Of a stretch of DNA of 32,406 nucleotides, positions 22,464 to 30,266 are shown piece after piece. Within the stretch, counting starts at the first letter, position 1; each line of letters opens with the position of its first letter. The position numbers were made by a program, and so were the translations under genes. The DNA comes from a virus: positions 1 through 32,406 of the IMG/VR virus record IMGVR_UViG_3300027708_000217; one strand, written 5' to 3'. Under the pieces are notes generated by a model. That model did no database searches, was not told the origin of the DNA, and worked only from the letters and a program-made list of their open reading frames with translations.

Positions 22464-22606
22464 CAACTAACTTAATTATTTTGGTTGGTTTGATATACGT
22501 GTATATCGGCGTAAACTTTTTAGCTCAAAACAAAATAGGTATGGGTATTACATTTCTTGCTTATGCTTTGGCTAATTTAGGGTTGTATGTTGAAGCTACG
22601 GCTTAA
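22460..22606 (+). CDS. Small two-helix membrane protein, 48 aa
   Basis: ATG 22460 lies in an ATGA overlap with the previous gene. The 48-aa product has two hydrophobic helices, NLIILVGLIYVYIGVNFLA (4-22) and MGITFLAYALANLGLYV (28-44), linked by QNKIG. Phages commonly carry small membrane proteins with this G(I/L)TFLxYAxANxGL pattern. It ends the rightward operon, and its stop overlaps the oppositely oriented SprT-like gene by four bases. Confidence 0.72.
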   Translation: MTTNLIILVGLIYVYIGVNFLAQNKIGMGITFLAYALANLGLYVEATA

Positions 22607-22971
22607 AATCCTATTTTAGACAGGCCGTATAGCTTGCATATACGGTTGGCGTAAGATTTAAATACTCGATCATGCTCTGCCCAATGTTTAGTTTTAAACC
22701 GTTTCATATGTATAACTTCATGCAAAATACTGCCAAGTAATAAATCATATGTATAATTTTTTGCTTTATTTATACATATTTCATGCAGATCAGTTTCTTC
22801 ATTAAACATATACGTGGCGTACGCTGATATTGTTTTAGCGTCGTCTACGTATATTTCATCAACACACATAAATTTAATTTCAGCCGTATTTGGTAACTTC
22901 CATTTATCTAATGGTGGTAATTGGCAGACCATGCAATAAATAATTTCACATATTTTTGGCGATGGTGTCAT
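22603..22971 (-). CDS. SprT-like zinc metallopeptidase domain, 122 aa
   Basis: Encodes 122 aa. The motif LLGSILHEVIHMKRF contains HExxH (H84, E85, H88), the zinc-binding and catalytic signature. A downstream H100 in WAEHDRVFKSYANRICK fits the third ligand of SprT-like peptidases. SprT/Spartan-type proteins cut proteins bound or crosslinked to DNA, but phage members are uncharacterised. Two cysteines near the start (C8, C13) and C16 might form a further site. Last gene of the leftward late operon, overlapping the phosphoesterase gene by four bases upstream and meeting the rightward operon tail to tail. Confidence 0.82.
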   Translation of the reverse strand: MTPSPKICEIIYCMVCQLPPLDKWKLPNTAEIKFMCVDEIYVDDAKTISAYATYMFNEETDLHEICINKAKNYTYDLLLGSILHEVIHMKRFKTKHWAEHDRVFKSYANRICKLYGLSKIGF

Positions 22972-23978
22972 ACACCATAAACCTTGCCACGAAATTGCAC
23001 TTGTCCCTCATCTTCATCCCAAACTTGTATCATTTCTGGTAAAAGTAATTGACTTTTATGCCATGTTAATAAAACAAACCCTGATCGCCAATTTACAGGA
23101 TTATCTTCGCAATAATCAATAAATTGATCACCTTTAGGATTAGCTAATGTGCCTGTTTGAACACCATATCGTGTGCAGTTTTGAAAATTAGGGCTATGAT
23201 CGGTAAAGGCATCTACTGAAAGCACATGAGTGTGGCCAGTTACAAAATTTACTCCGCTGTGAAGCGTATTATTTGCACCCCCAAATTTTCCCCCTTTCCA
23301 TTTATGTTTAATTTGAGTATCGTCATTAACAAAATACGACCAACAAGATTTCCACGTTGGAAAATGATCTTTTAAACTAAAACCTTTGACGTTTTGATAT
23401 TGTGGCACTTGCGTAGATAAAAAAGTTTCAAACCTAGCGTCATGATTGCCAAGAGTCCATATTAAATTTTGTTTAAATGTACTAGCTGCTTCTATCTCAT
23501 TTAAGTAATGCTGAACCGCTTGGAGTTCTTCTACAACAGTAGGCGCATCAGACCAATTTATACGAGCATGACGGCTATTTGTTGTGCCGTCAAAGGCATC
23601 GCCATTACAGATAATAATTTCAGGCTTAAATTCTTTTATGGCTTCCAATAAAGCTAAATACGCAGTTGTTTCTTGATCTGGGTAAAAGTGGGCATCAGAA
23701 AATACTAAAACCCTACCATTTTCTATGGTTGTGCCTCGTCTTACATTGTGTCGAGTTTCTTCTAATCGTTTTTGATTGCGTAGTTTAATATGTTCTATAC
23801 CAACATTAGGCTGATATCGATCTTTAGATACTAATTCAAGATTGTATTTTTTTTCTATTATTCTGCGTTTTTTTAGTACGGTGCGTACATTGCAACCAAT
23901 AGCTTTAGCGACTTCTGTGCCTGATTGTAATGTATTCCATATTGCTATAAAATCATCATCTGAGACAAGAGCTTGCAT
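22968..23978 (-). CDS. HTH-metallophosphoesterase fusion, 336 aa
   Basis: Encodes 336 aa. Residues 1-45 look like a helix-turn-helix (LQSGTEVAKAIGCNVRTVLK). Residues 88-320 form a calcineurin-type phosphoesterase: VFSDAHFYP (D95, H97), NGDAFDG (D127), GNHDAR (N178, H179), then H240 and GHTHV (H249, H251), the full set of metal ligands. Such enzymes hydrolyse phosphodiesters or phosphomonoesters; the substrate is not predictable. The N-terminal domain suggests DNA targeting. AAAAGGAT precedes ATG 23978. The gene follows the endolysin after 72 bp, and its product probably belongs to nucleic-acid metabolism rather than the virion. Confidence 0.88.
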   Translation of the reverse strand: MQALVSDDDFIAIWNTLQSGTEVAKAIGCNVRTVLKKRRIIEKKYNLELVSKDRYQPNVGIEHIKLRNQKRLEETRHNVRRGTTIENGRVLVFSDAHFYPDQETTAYLALLEAIKEFKPEIIICNGDAFDGTTNSRHARINWSDAPTVVEELQAVQHYLNEIEAASTFKQNLIWTLGNHDARFETFLSTQVPQYQNVKGFSLKDHFPTWKSCWSYFVNDDTQIKHKWKGGKFGGANNTLHSGVNFVTGHTHVLSVDAFTDHSPNFQNCTRYGVQTGTLANPKGDQFIDYCEDNPVNWRSGFVLLTWHKSQLLLPEMIQVWDEDEGQVQFRGKVYGV

Positions 23979-24050
23979 ACATATCCTTTTTAGATATACT
24001 AATCTAGCATAACTACATGAAATCTATGTGAATAATTATTTTAATAGACT

Positions 24051-24581
24051 TTATACTAGATTTAATGCGCTTTTTTTGACGTCTTCTACACGACTTAACC
24101 AACCTTTTTCATACTTTGGGTCGTGCAAACTAATATAAAAGTCACGTTTGGCTTGGCTAAATTTATCTAAAAAAACTTTGCCATTAGTTGCTTTGATTGC
24201 CGCCATTGTCATTGGGCCAAACACACCATCTTGCGTTACGCCTATTGCACGTTGAATCAGCTTTCTTGACGCCGCGGGGCCTGCATTGATAGCGAAATCA
24301 AACGCTGCATAATCTACGCCCCCTGGCAAGTCGTCACCTTTTACAGCGTCCCAGTAATTACGTTTATAAAGTGGTTTGACATCATTTTTAGTTAATTTTT
24401 TCATGTCATCCCACGTTACTTGATGACCAACATACGCTTCCCAGTTAGCTTGAGTGCAGCCAAGCATGGTTGAACCCGCTCTACCATCAGGTAAATGATT
24501 ACCGTTATCATGTGGGTCAGATTGAAAACCAGCTTCGTGAACTAATACCATGTCACAAGATTTATCCCAATTCTTTATCAT
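24051..24581 (-). CDS. Endolysin, GH108 lysozyme with peptidoglycan-binding domain
   Basis: Encodes 176 aa, a glycoside hydrolase family 108-type muramidase. The catalytic Glu is E16 in VLVHEAGFQSDPHDNG, followed by a longer loop than usual (HLPDGRAGS) before TMLGCTQANW. The C-terminal half has YAAFDFAINAGPAASRKLIQ and QDGVFGPMTMAAI, the usual peptidoglycan-binding part of these enzymes. There is no signal peptide, so it needs the holin to reach the cell wall. It begins in an ATGA overlap with the holin gene. Confidence 0.92.
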   Translation of the reverse strand: MIKNWDKSCDMVLVHEAGFQSDPHDNGNHLPDGRAGSTMLGCTQANWEAYVGHQVTWDDMKKLTKNDVKPLYKRNYWDAVKGDDLPGGVDYAAFDFAINAGPAASRKLIQRAIGVTQDGVFGPMTMAAIKATNGKVFLDKFSQAKRDFYISLHDPKYEKGWLSRVEDVKKSALNLV

Positions 24582-24985
24582 TTAGTAGCTACGCCTTGTA
24601 TTTTTTCAAAGGTTCGTAAACCACCCATACCAAGCATACCCATCATCAATTGCCAAAGATTATCGTCAAGCCCAGGCAACGGTGGAATAGTAAAGCCTAA
24701 AAGGCTTGCTATAGTGCCACCTAACGGGCGTACAAGGTATTGGTATGCCAATGCCAAAGCACATACCCAACCAATTGCTGGGCGCCACCCTGACACGAAT
24801 ACAGAGGAACTAGAAGCTTCTTGTTTGTTAATGTCAGTTTGAGATGTCATAATGGCAAGTTCGCCAGACTGCTGAAGTTTAAGTAACTCTAATTTAGCTG
24901 CGCTTGCTTGCGCAGGATCGGGAAATATTTTATTGATTATGGTATTTCCTAAATCAAGCGCTGCGGATATTGGGTCTAAACTCAT
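24578..24985 (-). CDS. Holin (GTA_holin_3TM-like), 135 aa
   Basis: Encodes 135 aa. The N-terminal half is helical (LDLGNTIINKIFPDPAQASA, then a Gln/Lys-rich helix). It is followed by SGWRPAIGWVCALALAYQYL (about 65-84) and a hydrophobic hairpin up to GFTIPPLPGLDDNLWQLMMG. The GWRPxxGWxCAxALxYxY and PPLPGLD elements mark the GTA_holin_3TM family, which forms holes in the inner membrane for the endolysin. Its ATG overlaps the stop of the 77-aa gene by four bases. Confidence 0.9.
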   Translation of the reverse strand: MSLDPISAALDLGNTIINKIFPDPAQASAAKLELLKLQQSGELAIMTSQTDINKQEASSSSVFVSGWRPAIGWVCALALAYQYLVRPLGGTIASLLGFTIPPLPGLDDNLWQLMMGMLGMGGLRTFEKIQGVATK

Positions 24986-25215
24986 TTGTCTGCTTTCCTA
25001 TCTAATCGTTCAAATAGTTTGTCTAAGATGGCTTCTAATCTGTCAAATCGTGTTTCAATATCAACTTTACGAACATAATTAGTAGGTAAATCTACTTCAA
25101 TTTTTTTAAGATCATTTTTTAAATCTTGTGTCGCTTCCCACAATTGCCTAGCAAACCAACCAAGACACGCCAAAGAGCATGAAATTACAATATTTAATAT
25201 AGTCTGCGTATCCAT
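24982..25215 (-). CDS. Membrane-anchored coiled-coil protein, spanin-like, 77 aa
   Basis: Encodes 77 aa: an N-terminal hydrophobic helix (ILNIVISCSLACLGWFARQL, about 6-25) and a charged coiled coil (LKNDLKKIEVDLPTNYVRKV, then DRLEAILDKLFERLDRKADK). Position directly before the holin and the topology fit an inner-membrane spanin subunit, but no outer-membrane lipoprotein partner is visible. Small phage proteins with the LPTxYVRKxD element are common next to holins and lack a proven role. Confidence 0.72.
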   Translation of the reverse strand: MDTQTILNIVISCSLACLGWFARQLWEATQDLKNDLKKIEVDLPTNYVRKVDIETRFDRLEAILDKLFERLDRKADK

Positions 25216-25217
25216 AA

Positions 25218-27761
25218 TTACCTCGCTAAAGCGTTTTGGTTTTGTTGTTCAGGGGCTAATTTGTTTTCGTTCATAGAACGATTAGCGGCAACGCCAGTTA
25301 ATGCGTTCCATTCTTCACTATTTTTTAACGCTTTTAATACTTTCATGCGGTCATCCGCAGGCAAAGTATCAAGAATTTCATTGGCTGATTTACCGTTTTT
25401 AAGACCATTAACAATAGTTTCAGTAATTTTTGTTTCAACTTTACCTTCTAATGCTTGTCCAACTTTTTTTACAACCGCTGTCATAACGCCAACAAAGCCA
25501 GGTATTTTTTCAGTAAATCCAAGTTTCTTAATATCTAACGCGCCTTTACCACGATTAGCTGCTTCGGTAATACCTTTATCTCGTTCAATATCGGCAGCTA
25601 TTTTTTGTAATGATTTTAATTTTTCACCTACATTCATTGCAGGGCCAGCACGCATTTCATTTTTAAGTGCTTCAGTTAAAATATTAAAACTGCCTGGGCC
25701 AAAAATCTTTTCAACTGCATCAGGATTATTGCCTTTAATTAAATCAACAAATCCTTGTTTATTGGTACGATACATATCAGCAGCCGCGCCATATAATTTT
25801 TGTATGTTAACTTCTTGCGCGCCAATTTCATGCGTTTTAAGATAATTACGCCACCCTGTACCGCCTGCTTTTTCAATGGCATCATCAATTAATGGTTTTA
25901 TTTGACCAAGCAAATCTGCCGCGTATCTTGCTGATGCTTTGGGGTCGGCATTAGTGCCTAATTTAGCCATAATAGCTTCGTTAACTGCTTCTTTACGAAT
26001 AGTGTTTAACGCTTCAGCATCAATTACACCACCGTTGCGTGCAGTCCATTCTTTAACTTTATTAGCGACAGTAGTCAATACGCTTGTATTAACATCGCTT
26101 GGGCCAATCTTAGGGTCATTTAATTTAGCCGTAATATTTTTAATGATGTTATTTGTATTAATTGGTTCCATGCCATGCGCAGCAAGGCTATCTTTTACAT
26201 ACTGTAATTGATTCAATTCGGCTTTACGTTGCGCTGTAATAATTGCTAAATCGTCTGCCGCGCCTTGAAACTCTGGTACGCGTTGTTGATTTTCTGTGTA
26301 ACGACCAGGAATACGTGGTAATCCTTCAATAGGATACGCGGCAGGCGAAACATTACCTGTACCACCGAGTCGTGGAGATATAACATTACCTGAAGCTAAA
26401 TTAGCTTGTTGCGCCGCTTCGGTTTGAGCCATTCCACCTTGTTGCAAACCTTGTACGATTGAACCTTGTTTTTGTTCTATTTTTGGGTTTATTTCAGTTA
26501 ACACTTTATTAGCCTGATTAGCCGCGTCGATTTCTATTTTGCGTAATGGTGTTGTTAATTCGTTAAGCGCTTTTTTAGCTTCAACAATAGCTTGTTTAAC
26601 TTCCGTTGCAGTATTACCACCAGCTAATTCAGCTAATTTTTCAAGGTTAGCTAAGTCTTGTTTCTTTTCAATAAGAGTAAATAAGCTATTTTTATCTTTG
26701 CTTTGCATAAACGCATTAAATGCTTGCCATACATCATTAGTAATACCCGCCGTAGCTTGTGCAGATGTAATGTCTAACGGTGCTTGAGCGTTTGCTGCGC
26801 GAATTTCATTAATTGTTGCCCCCGCCATTTCACGCATACGTTTGCCAGCTTCAACTTTAACTGTCTGACCTGTAACTAAATCAGCTATTTTACCAACCCC
26901 AGCACTAATAAGTTTACCTGCTGGGCCAAGAACCATTGGTGCTACTGCGCCTACACCAATACCGCTTGCAGTATCGCTAGGGTTAATTAACGCATTGGTT
27001 ACACCACCAACGGTGCCACCACCAACTATTCTAGCGCCCGTATCTGTTAATCGGTTAACCATAGTTCTAGGAAGAATATTAGTGACTACACCCGCAGGGG
27101 CGTTACCTAACCGAGATATGCCTACATCAAAGCCACCTGAACGTAATGCGTTGGCAACCGCAGGCGCTACATTAGGTGCATATTTAGCCATTGCGTTACC
27201 TAAAACGCCTGGCACCGCCATTGTTATAGGATTAAATACCTCACCTGCAAATTCAGCGGTACGTGTTACAGGTGAATAACTTTGTTGGTTAATACCTTGT
27301 GCAATTTGATTCTTAGCTTGTAATGCTTGTTCTGTTGCAGAACTACCGCCGAATATTTTACTAGTTAAATTAGCCACGTTTAAAGGTATGCTTGCCGCGC
27401 CCATTGCGTAGTTAACAGGCGCGCCAACTGCGGTAGTTAACGCTTTAGCTACGGTTCCAGTAATACCTGTAGGCGCTGATCCATAATTAGATGTGTTTAA
27501 GGGTATGCCTTCAGGGCTATATTGAATATCTTCAGCGTTTTGGCTAAACATATTTCCTTTTTCAGGGCCTACGTTTTGACGTTTTTCAATTGCGGGTGCC
27601 GTTGCAAGCGGCGCTGCATCGTCAGATATCCATTTATCGCCTACTAAATAAGCTTTAATGCCTTCTTTATTTGTTGCAGATTGCGTAATTGGCTGCCAAG
27701 CATCACCAACTAATGCAACACGCTCGCCCGTTTTAGGATTAGTAGCTGTTTGAATTGGCAT
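25218..27761 (-). CDS. Large internal virion / DNA-ejection protein, 847 aa
   Basis: Encodes 847 aa. The N-terminus carries two related short units, NPKTGERVALVGDAWQPI and NKEGIKAYLVGDKWISDD. The rest is mostly helical with Ala/Gly-rich membrane-active-looking segments (GVGAVAPMVLGPAGKLISAG, GFVGVMTAVVKKVGQAL) and long polar helices. Length, composition and position after two ejection-type genes fit P22 gp16-like proteins that leave the virion and help DNA cross the cell envelope. No lytic transglycosylase motif was recognised, so enzymatic activity is not claimed. Confidence 0.78.
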   Translation of the reverse strand: MPIQTATNPKTGERVALVGDAWQPITQSATNKEGIKAYLVGDKWISDDAAPLATAPAIEKRQNVGPEKGNMFSQNAEDIQYSPEGIPLNTSNYGSAPTGITGTVAKALTTAVGAPVNYAMGAASIPLNVANLTSKIFGGSSATEQALQAKNQIAQGINQQSYSPVTRTAEFAGEVFNPITMAVPGVLGNAMAKYAPNVAPAVANALRSGGFDVGISRLGNAPAGVVTNILPRTMVNRLTDTGARIVGGGTVGGVTNALINPSDTASGIGVGAVAPMVLGPAGKLISAGVGKIADLVTGQTVKVEAGKRMREMAGATINEIRAANAQAPLDITSAQATAGITNDVWQAFNAFMQSKDKNSLFTLIEKKQDLANLEKLAELAGGNTATEVKQAIVEAKKALNELTTPLRKIEIDAANQANKVLTEINPKIEQKQGSIVQGLQQGGMAQTEAAQQANLASGNVISPRLGGTGNVSPAAYPIEGLPRIPGRYTENQQRVPEFQGAADDLAIITAQRKAELNQLQYVKDSLAAHGMEPINTNNIIKNITAKLNDPKIGPSDVNTSVLTTVANKVKEWTARNGGVIDAEALNTIRKEAVNEAIMAKLGTNADPKASARYAADLLGQIKPLIDDAIEKAGGTGWRNYLKTHEIGAQEVNIQKLYGAAADMYRTNKQGFVDLIKGNNPDAVEKIFGPGSFNILTEALKNEMRAGPAMNVGEKLKSLQKIAADIERDKGITEAANRGKGALDIKKLGFTEKIPGFVGVMTAVVKKVGQALEGKVETKITETIVNGLKNGKSANEILDTLPADDRMKVLKALKNSEEWNALTGVAANRSMNENKLAPEQQNQNALAR

Positions 27762-27770
27762 AGTATTCCT

Positions 27771-28973
27771 TTAATCTGGTACAAAACCAGCTGGCGGAAC
27801 AATAACAGTTGTTGCCGAATTTTTTGAAGATATGTCTGCTAAACGATTTACAACGCGGCTCCACGCTGCTTTACGATCTCCAGTAGGTAAAGTTGCGTCA
27901 CCAATCAAACCAACTTGTTGTTGAATAAAGTCGCGGTCAGCGTTAGAAATACCAGATCCTAATTTACCGCCAAGTAAATCAGTTGTAATCTTAGATTCAA
28001 TCGTTTTAAGTTCGGCAATTGCTTTTGATCCTTCGGTAGAGCTACCAAATATCCTACCGCCAATATCATAAGCTTTTCCTAAATAACTTCCTGTAGATAT
28101 GTCAATTAATTTACTAACATCGTTTTCTTTTGTTTTTGGGTTGTATTTAATATCTTTAAGAATCTGATTTGCGCCTTCAATAGTTTTAGTTTTTGCAAGT
28201 TTATCAGTTGCATTTAATTCGCCAGTTTTTTTAGCTTCAGCTATAACCCCTACTTTTTCAGGGTTAGTTTCAAACGCAAATTTTTGTTGCGCTAAATTTA
28301 ACTGACCGCCTTGTATATTGACGTTTTGTTGTTGAATTCCTTCTGTTCTATTATTATGACGAATAGTTTCACTTAATGTTTTTTCTTGGTTTTTTACGTG
28401 AAATTGATCTTTAGCGTCTAAAATACCCATCACTAAATTTTTTTGCCAATCATTAAATTTTGGTGTATTGTTAAGCGATTGTATAAGTGAATCAGCTTTA
28501 GTTTGATCAATATCACCTTTTGCTAAAGATTCTTTAATACTAGCAAGTGCTTCTTGAGGAGTATTTAAAGCGCCAATATGCGATATAGCTTTGTTAAATT
28601 TTTCCATTTTTTGCTTATATTCAAGCCCTGATGTTCTAGCAAGCACTTCTTTATTAACATTTTGTTTATGTTCTTCTTCTGTAAATTGCGCTTGTAATTT
28701 AGGGATTAATACACCTTGATTTTGTGCGGCTAAATCAGCCATTAAACCTTGTTTATTAACTTGCCCTGTTTCTGGATTGTAATGTTTAGCATACAATTGA
28801 TTTTGAATGTTTTGTGATTCTTCTGCACGTTTAGACGCCGCCAATTGATATTGTGCCAAAGCGTTTTGATTTTGATTTGCTTGCAGTTGCGACAACGCCG
28901 CATATTGATTCATTGGGTTTTCAATTTGTATAGGCTTAACGCCTAGCGCAATGTTTGAGTCTATAGTTGCCAT
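27771..28973 (-). CDS. Ejection-type virion protein (P22 gp20-like position), 400 aa
   Basis: Encodes 400 aa, Gln/Asn/Ala-rich and helical. It begins with NIALGVKPIQIENPMNQYAA, a start shared by many podovirus internal proteins, then a Gln-rich coiled segment. The C-terminal part has KITTDLLGGKLGSGISNADR and DFIQQQVGLIGDATLPTGDR, also typical of the group. Located between the gp7-like and gp16-like genes, it is probably one of the three proteins ejected into the host with the DNA. AAGGAT lies before ATG 28973. Confidence 0.8.
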   Translation of the reverse strand: MATIDSNIALGVKPIQIENPMNQYAALSQLQANQNQNALAQYQLAASKRAEESQNIQNQLYAKHYNPETGQVNKQGLMADLAAQNQGVLIPKLQAQFTEEEHKQNVNKEVLARTSGLEYKQKMEKFNKAISHIGALNTPQEALASIKESLAKGDIDQTKADSLIQSLNNTPKFNDWQKNLVMGILDAKDQFHVKNQEKTLSETIRHNNRTEGIQQQNVNIQGGQLNLAQQKFAFETNPEKVGVIAEAKKTGELNATDKLAKTKTIEGANQILKDIKYNPKTKENDVSKLIDISTGSYLGKAYDIGGRIFGSSTEGSKAIAELKTIESKITTDLLGGKLGSGISNADRDFIQQQVGLIGDATLPTGDRKAAWSRVVNRLADISSKNSATTVIVPPAGFVPD

Positions 28974-28982
28974 AGTTAATCC

Positions 28983-29723
28983 TTATGCTGTTGCATTCCC
29001 GCCGTAACTAAACGTATTAAAATCACCTGATCCATATGGTGCATTAGGCGCGTATGAAGATGGATTTCTACTGTTAAACGCATTTAACATATTTTGGTTT
29101 TGGTTGTAATTTAAATAAGTCCCAAGCCCGCCTGTTAACGCATTAGTAACGCCTACAGTACCTGCTGCGTTAGCGTTACCTGCACCGATTATATTGCTTG
29201 CAGCAGAATTACCAAAAGCACCAGCAGCCGCTGCTTGATTATTGGCAGACCCTTGACCCATACTTGCAAGGTTTTGTAAAACTCCAGTATTGGTGTTAAA
29301 AGCCCCTAACTTTATTCCTTGGTTTGTTACATAACGATTGTAAGAATTTTGATATTCTTGTGATCCCGACGCTTGGCCATAATCACTAGCTGCTTTAAGA
29401 GCGTTGCCTGATATTAAACCACCCCTTGCAGCTGCGGCAGCGTTAACACCTTTCATACCTTCGTTAAATCGAAACCCATAACCAGGGTCAGCTTCGTAAT
29501 TAAATGCGTCAGGTGTATACGTGGGCTGTGACGATAGTTTATTTAACGCATTAACGCCAGTATCATAAAATGGTTTATTAAGTTCAGTTTGCTTATTAAA
29601 TGCTTCACGTTGAGCATCAGTAGCTCTATTAGCTGCGTCAGCTTGTTGATTTGCAGCATTTTTACTAGCGTTAGCACCTAGTAATGCGCTACCTAAAACA
29701 GCGCCGCCTATTACCCATGCCAT
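28983..29723 (-). CDS. DNA-transfer protein (P22 gp7-like), 246 aa
   Basis: Encodes 246 aa. A hydrophobic Gly/Ala N-terminus (WVIGGAVLGSALLGA) leads into a helical region. Then come DPGYGFRFNEGMKGVNAAAA, ARGGLISGNALKAASDYGQA and YQNSYNRYVTNQG, the signature of phage DNA-transfer/ejection proteins of the gp7 type. The C-terminal third is Ala/Gly/Asn-rich and likely flexible. In P22-like phages this protein is ejected first or early and helps form the trans-envelope channel. AAAGGGGA precedes ATG 29723. Confidence 0.85.
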   Translation of the reverse strand: MAWVIGGAVLGSALLGANASKNAANQQADAANRATDAQREAFNKQTELNKPFYDTGVNALNKLSSQPTYTPDAFNYEADPGYGFRFNEGMKGVNAAAAARGGLISGNALKAASDYGQASGSQEYQNSYNRYVTNQGIKLGAFNTNTGVLQNLASMGQGSANNQAAAAGAFGNSAASNIIGAGNANAAGTVGVTNALTGGLGTYLNYNQNQNMLNAFNSRNPSSYAPNAPYGSGDFNTFSYGGNATA

Positions 29724-29724
29724 A

Positions 29725-30072
29725 TTATTCCCCTTTAGCTAAATTAATTGCTAATTCTGCAACCGTTTCATGGTCTACAGGCGCAATTAGTATTTCATCA
29801 ATTTGATCTACATCGGTGCAATCGGTTGCGTGAATACAATACCAAACAACGTCTGTTAATGATTTTACTCCGTGATGGGTATTTGCACAAATATTTATAC
29901 AAGTTGGCGCATGAATTACCGAACTTTTACCGTTTACTGTCAATTCCACGCTTCCACTAGCCAAAATAGACAAATGGTCATGCGTGTGCGCGTGTTGTAC
30001 TAACCAATGATTAGCGGGTATGTGCGTTTCTTTAGTGTACATTCCTGAACTAAAATGGTGAATTATGTTCAT
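29725..30072 (-). CDS. Cupin-fold protein in the virion operon, 115 aa
   Basis: Encodes 115 aa, a single cupin barrel. VQHAHTHDHLSILASGSVEL (about 25-44) gives a His cluster (H27, H29, H32) and a Gly turn. VNGKSSVIHAPTCINICANT and HHGVKSLTDVVWYCIHATD supply the second cupin motif with H66/H67 and H81. Metal binding is likely. Such small cupins occur among podovirus tail genes, but I know of no proven function. It is coupled by an ATGA overlap to the preceding 65-aa gene. Confidence 0.82.
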   Translation of the reverse strand: MNIIHHFSSGMYTKETHIPANHWLVQHAHTHDHLSILASGSVELTVNGKSSVIHAPTCINICANTHHGVKSLTDVVWYCIHATDCTDVDQIDEILIAPVDHETVAELAINLAKGE

Positions 30073-30266
30073 ACAATCGCCGTAATGATGCCGTTAGTGA
30101 CAGTAACCGTCTTACCGTCTGTTGTAGTAAAAGTACCTGATACCCCATCGCTTGTCAACGTATAAAGGTTAAAAAAGAATCTATACCATTGCGTTGACAT
30201 TAGCCCTGTATCTTGTTGCAGTACAGGAACTTTATTTGACGGGATTTGAGTTATGTTGTTTATCAT
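30069..30266 (-). CDS. Small conserved phage protein with GLMSxxWYRFF motif, 65 aa
   Basis: Encodes 65 aa. TGLMSTQWYRFFFNLYTLTS in the middle and TVTVTNGIITAIV at the end form a pattern common to small proteins in phage tail gene clusters. It starts in an ATGA overlap with the gp10-like gene and ends in another with the cupin gene. Probably a tail-associated component; the role is unknown. Confidence 0.78.
   Translation of the reverse strand: MINNITQIPSNKVPVLQQDTGLMSTQWYRFFFNLYTLTSDGVSGTFTTTDGKTVTVTNGIITAIV

Noticed and set aside
25261-25845. A 194-codon open frame on the plus strand
   Set aside because: It lies wholly opposite the 847-aa ejection gene, has a low-complexity product with no recognisable motif, and reflects the codon bias of the real gene.
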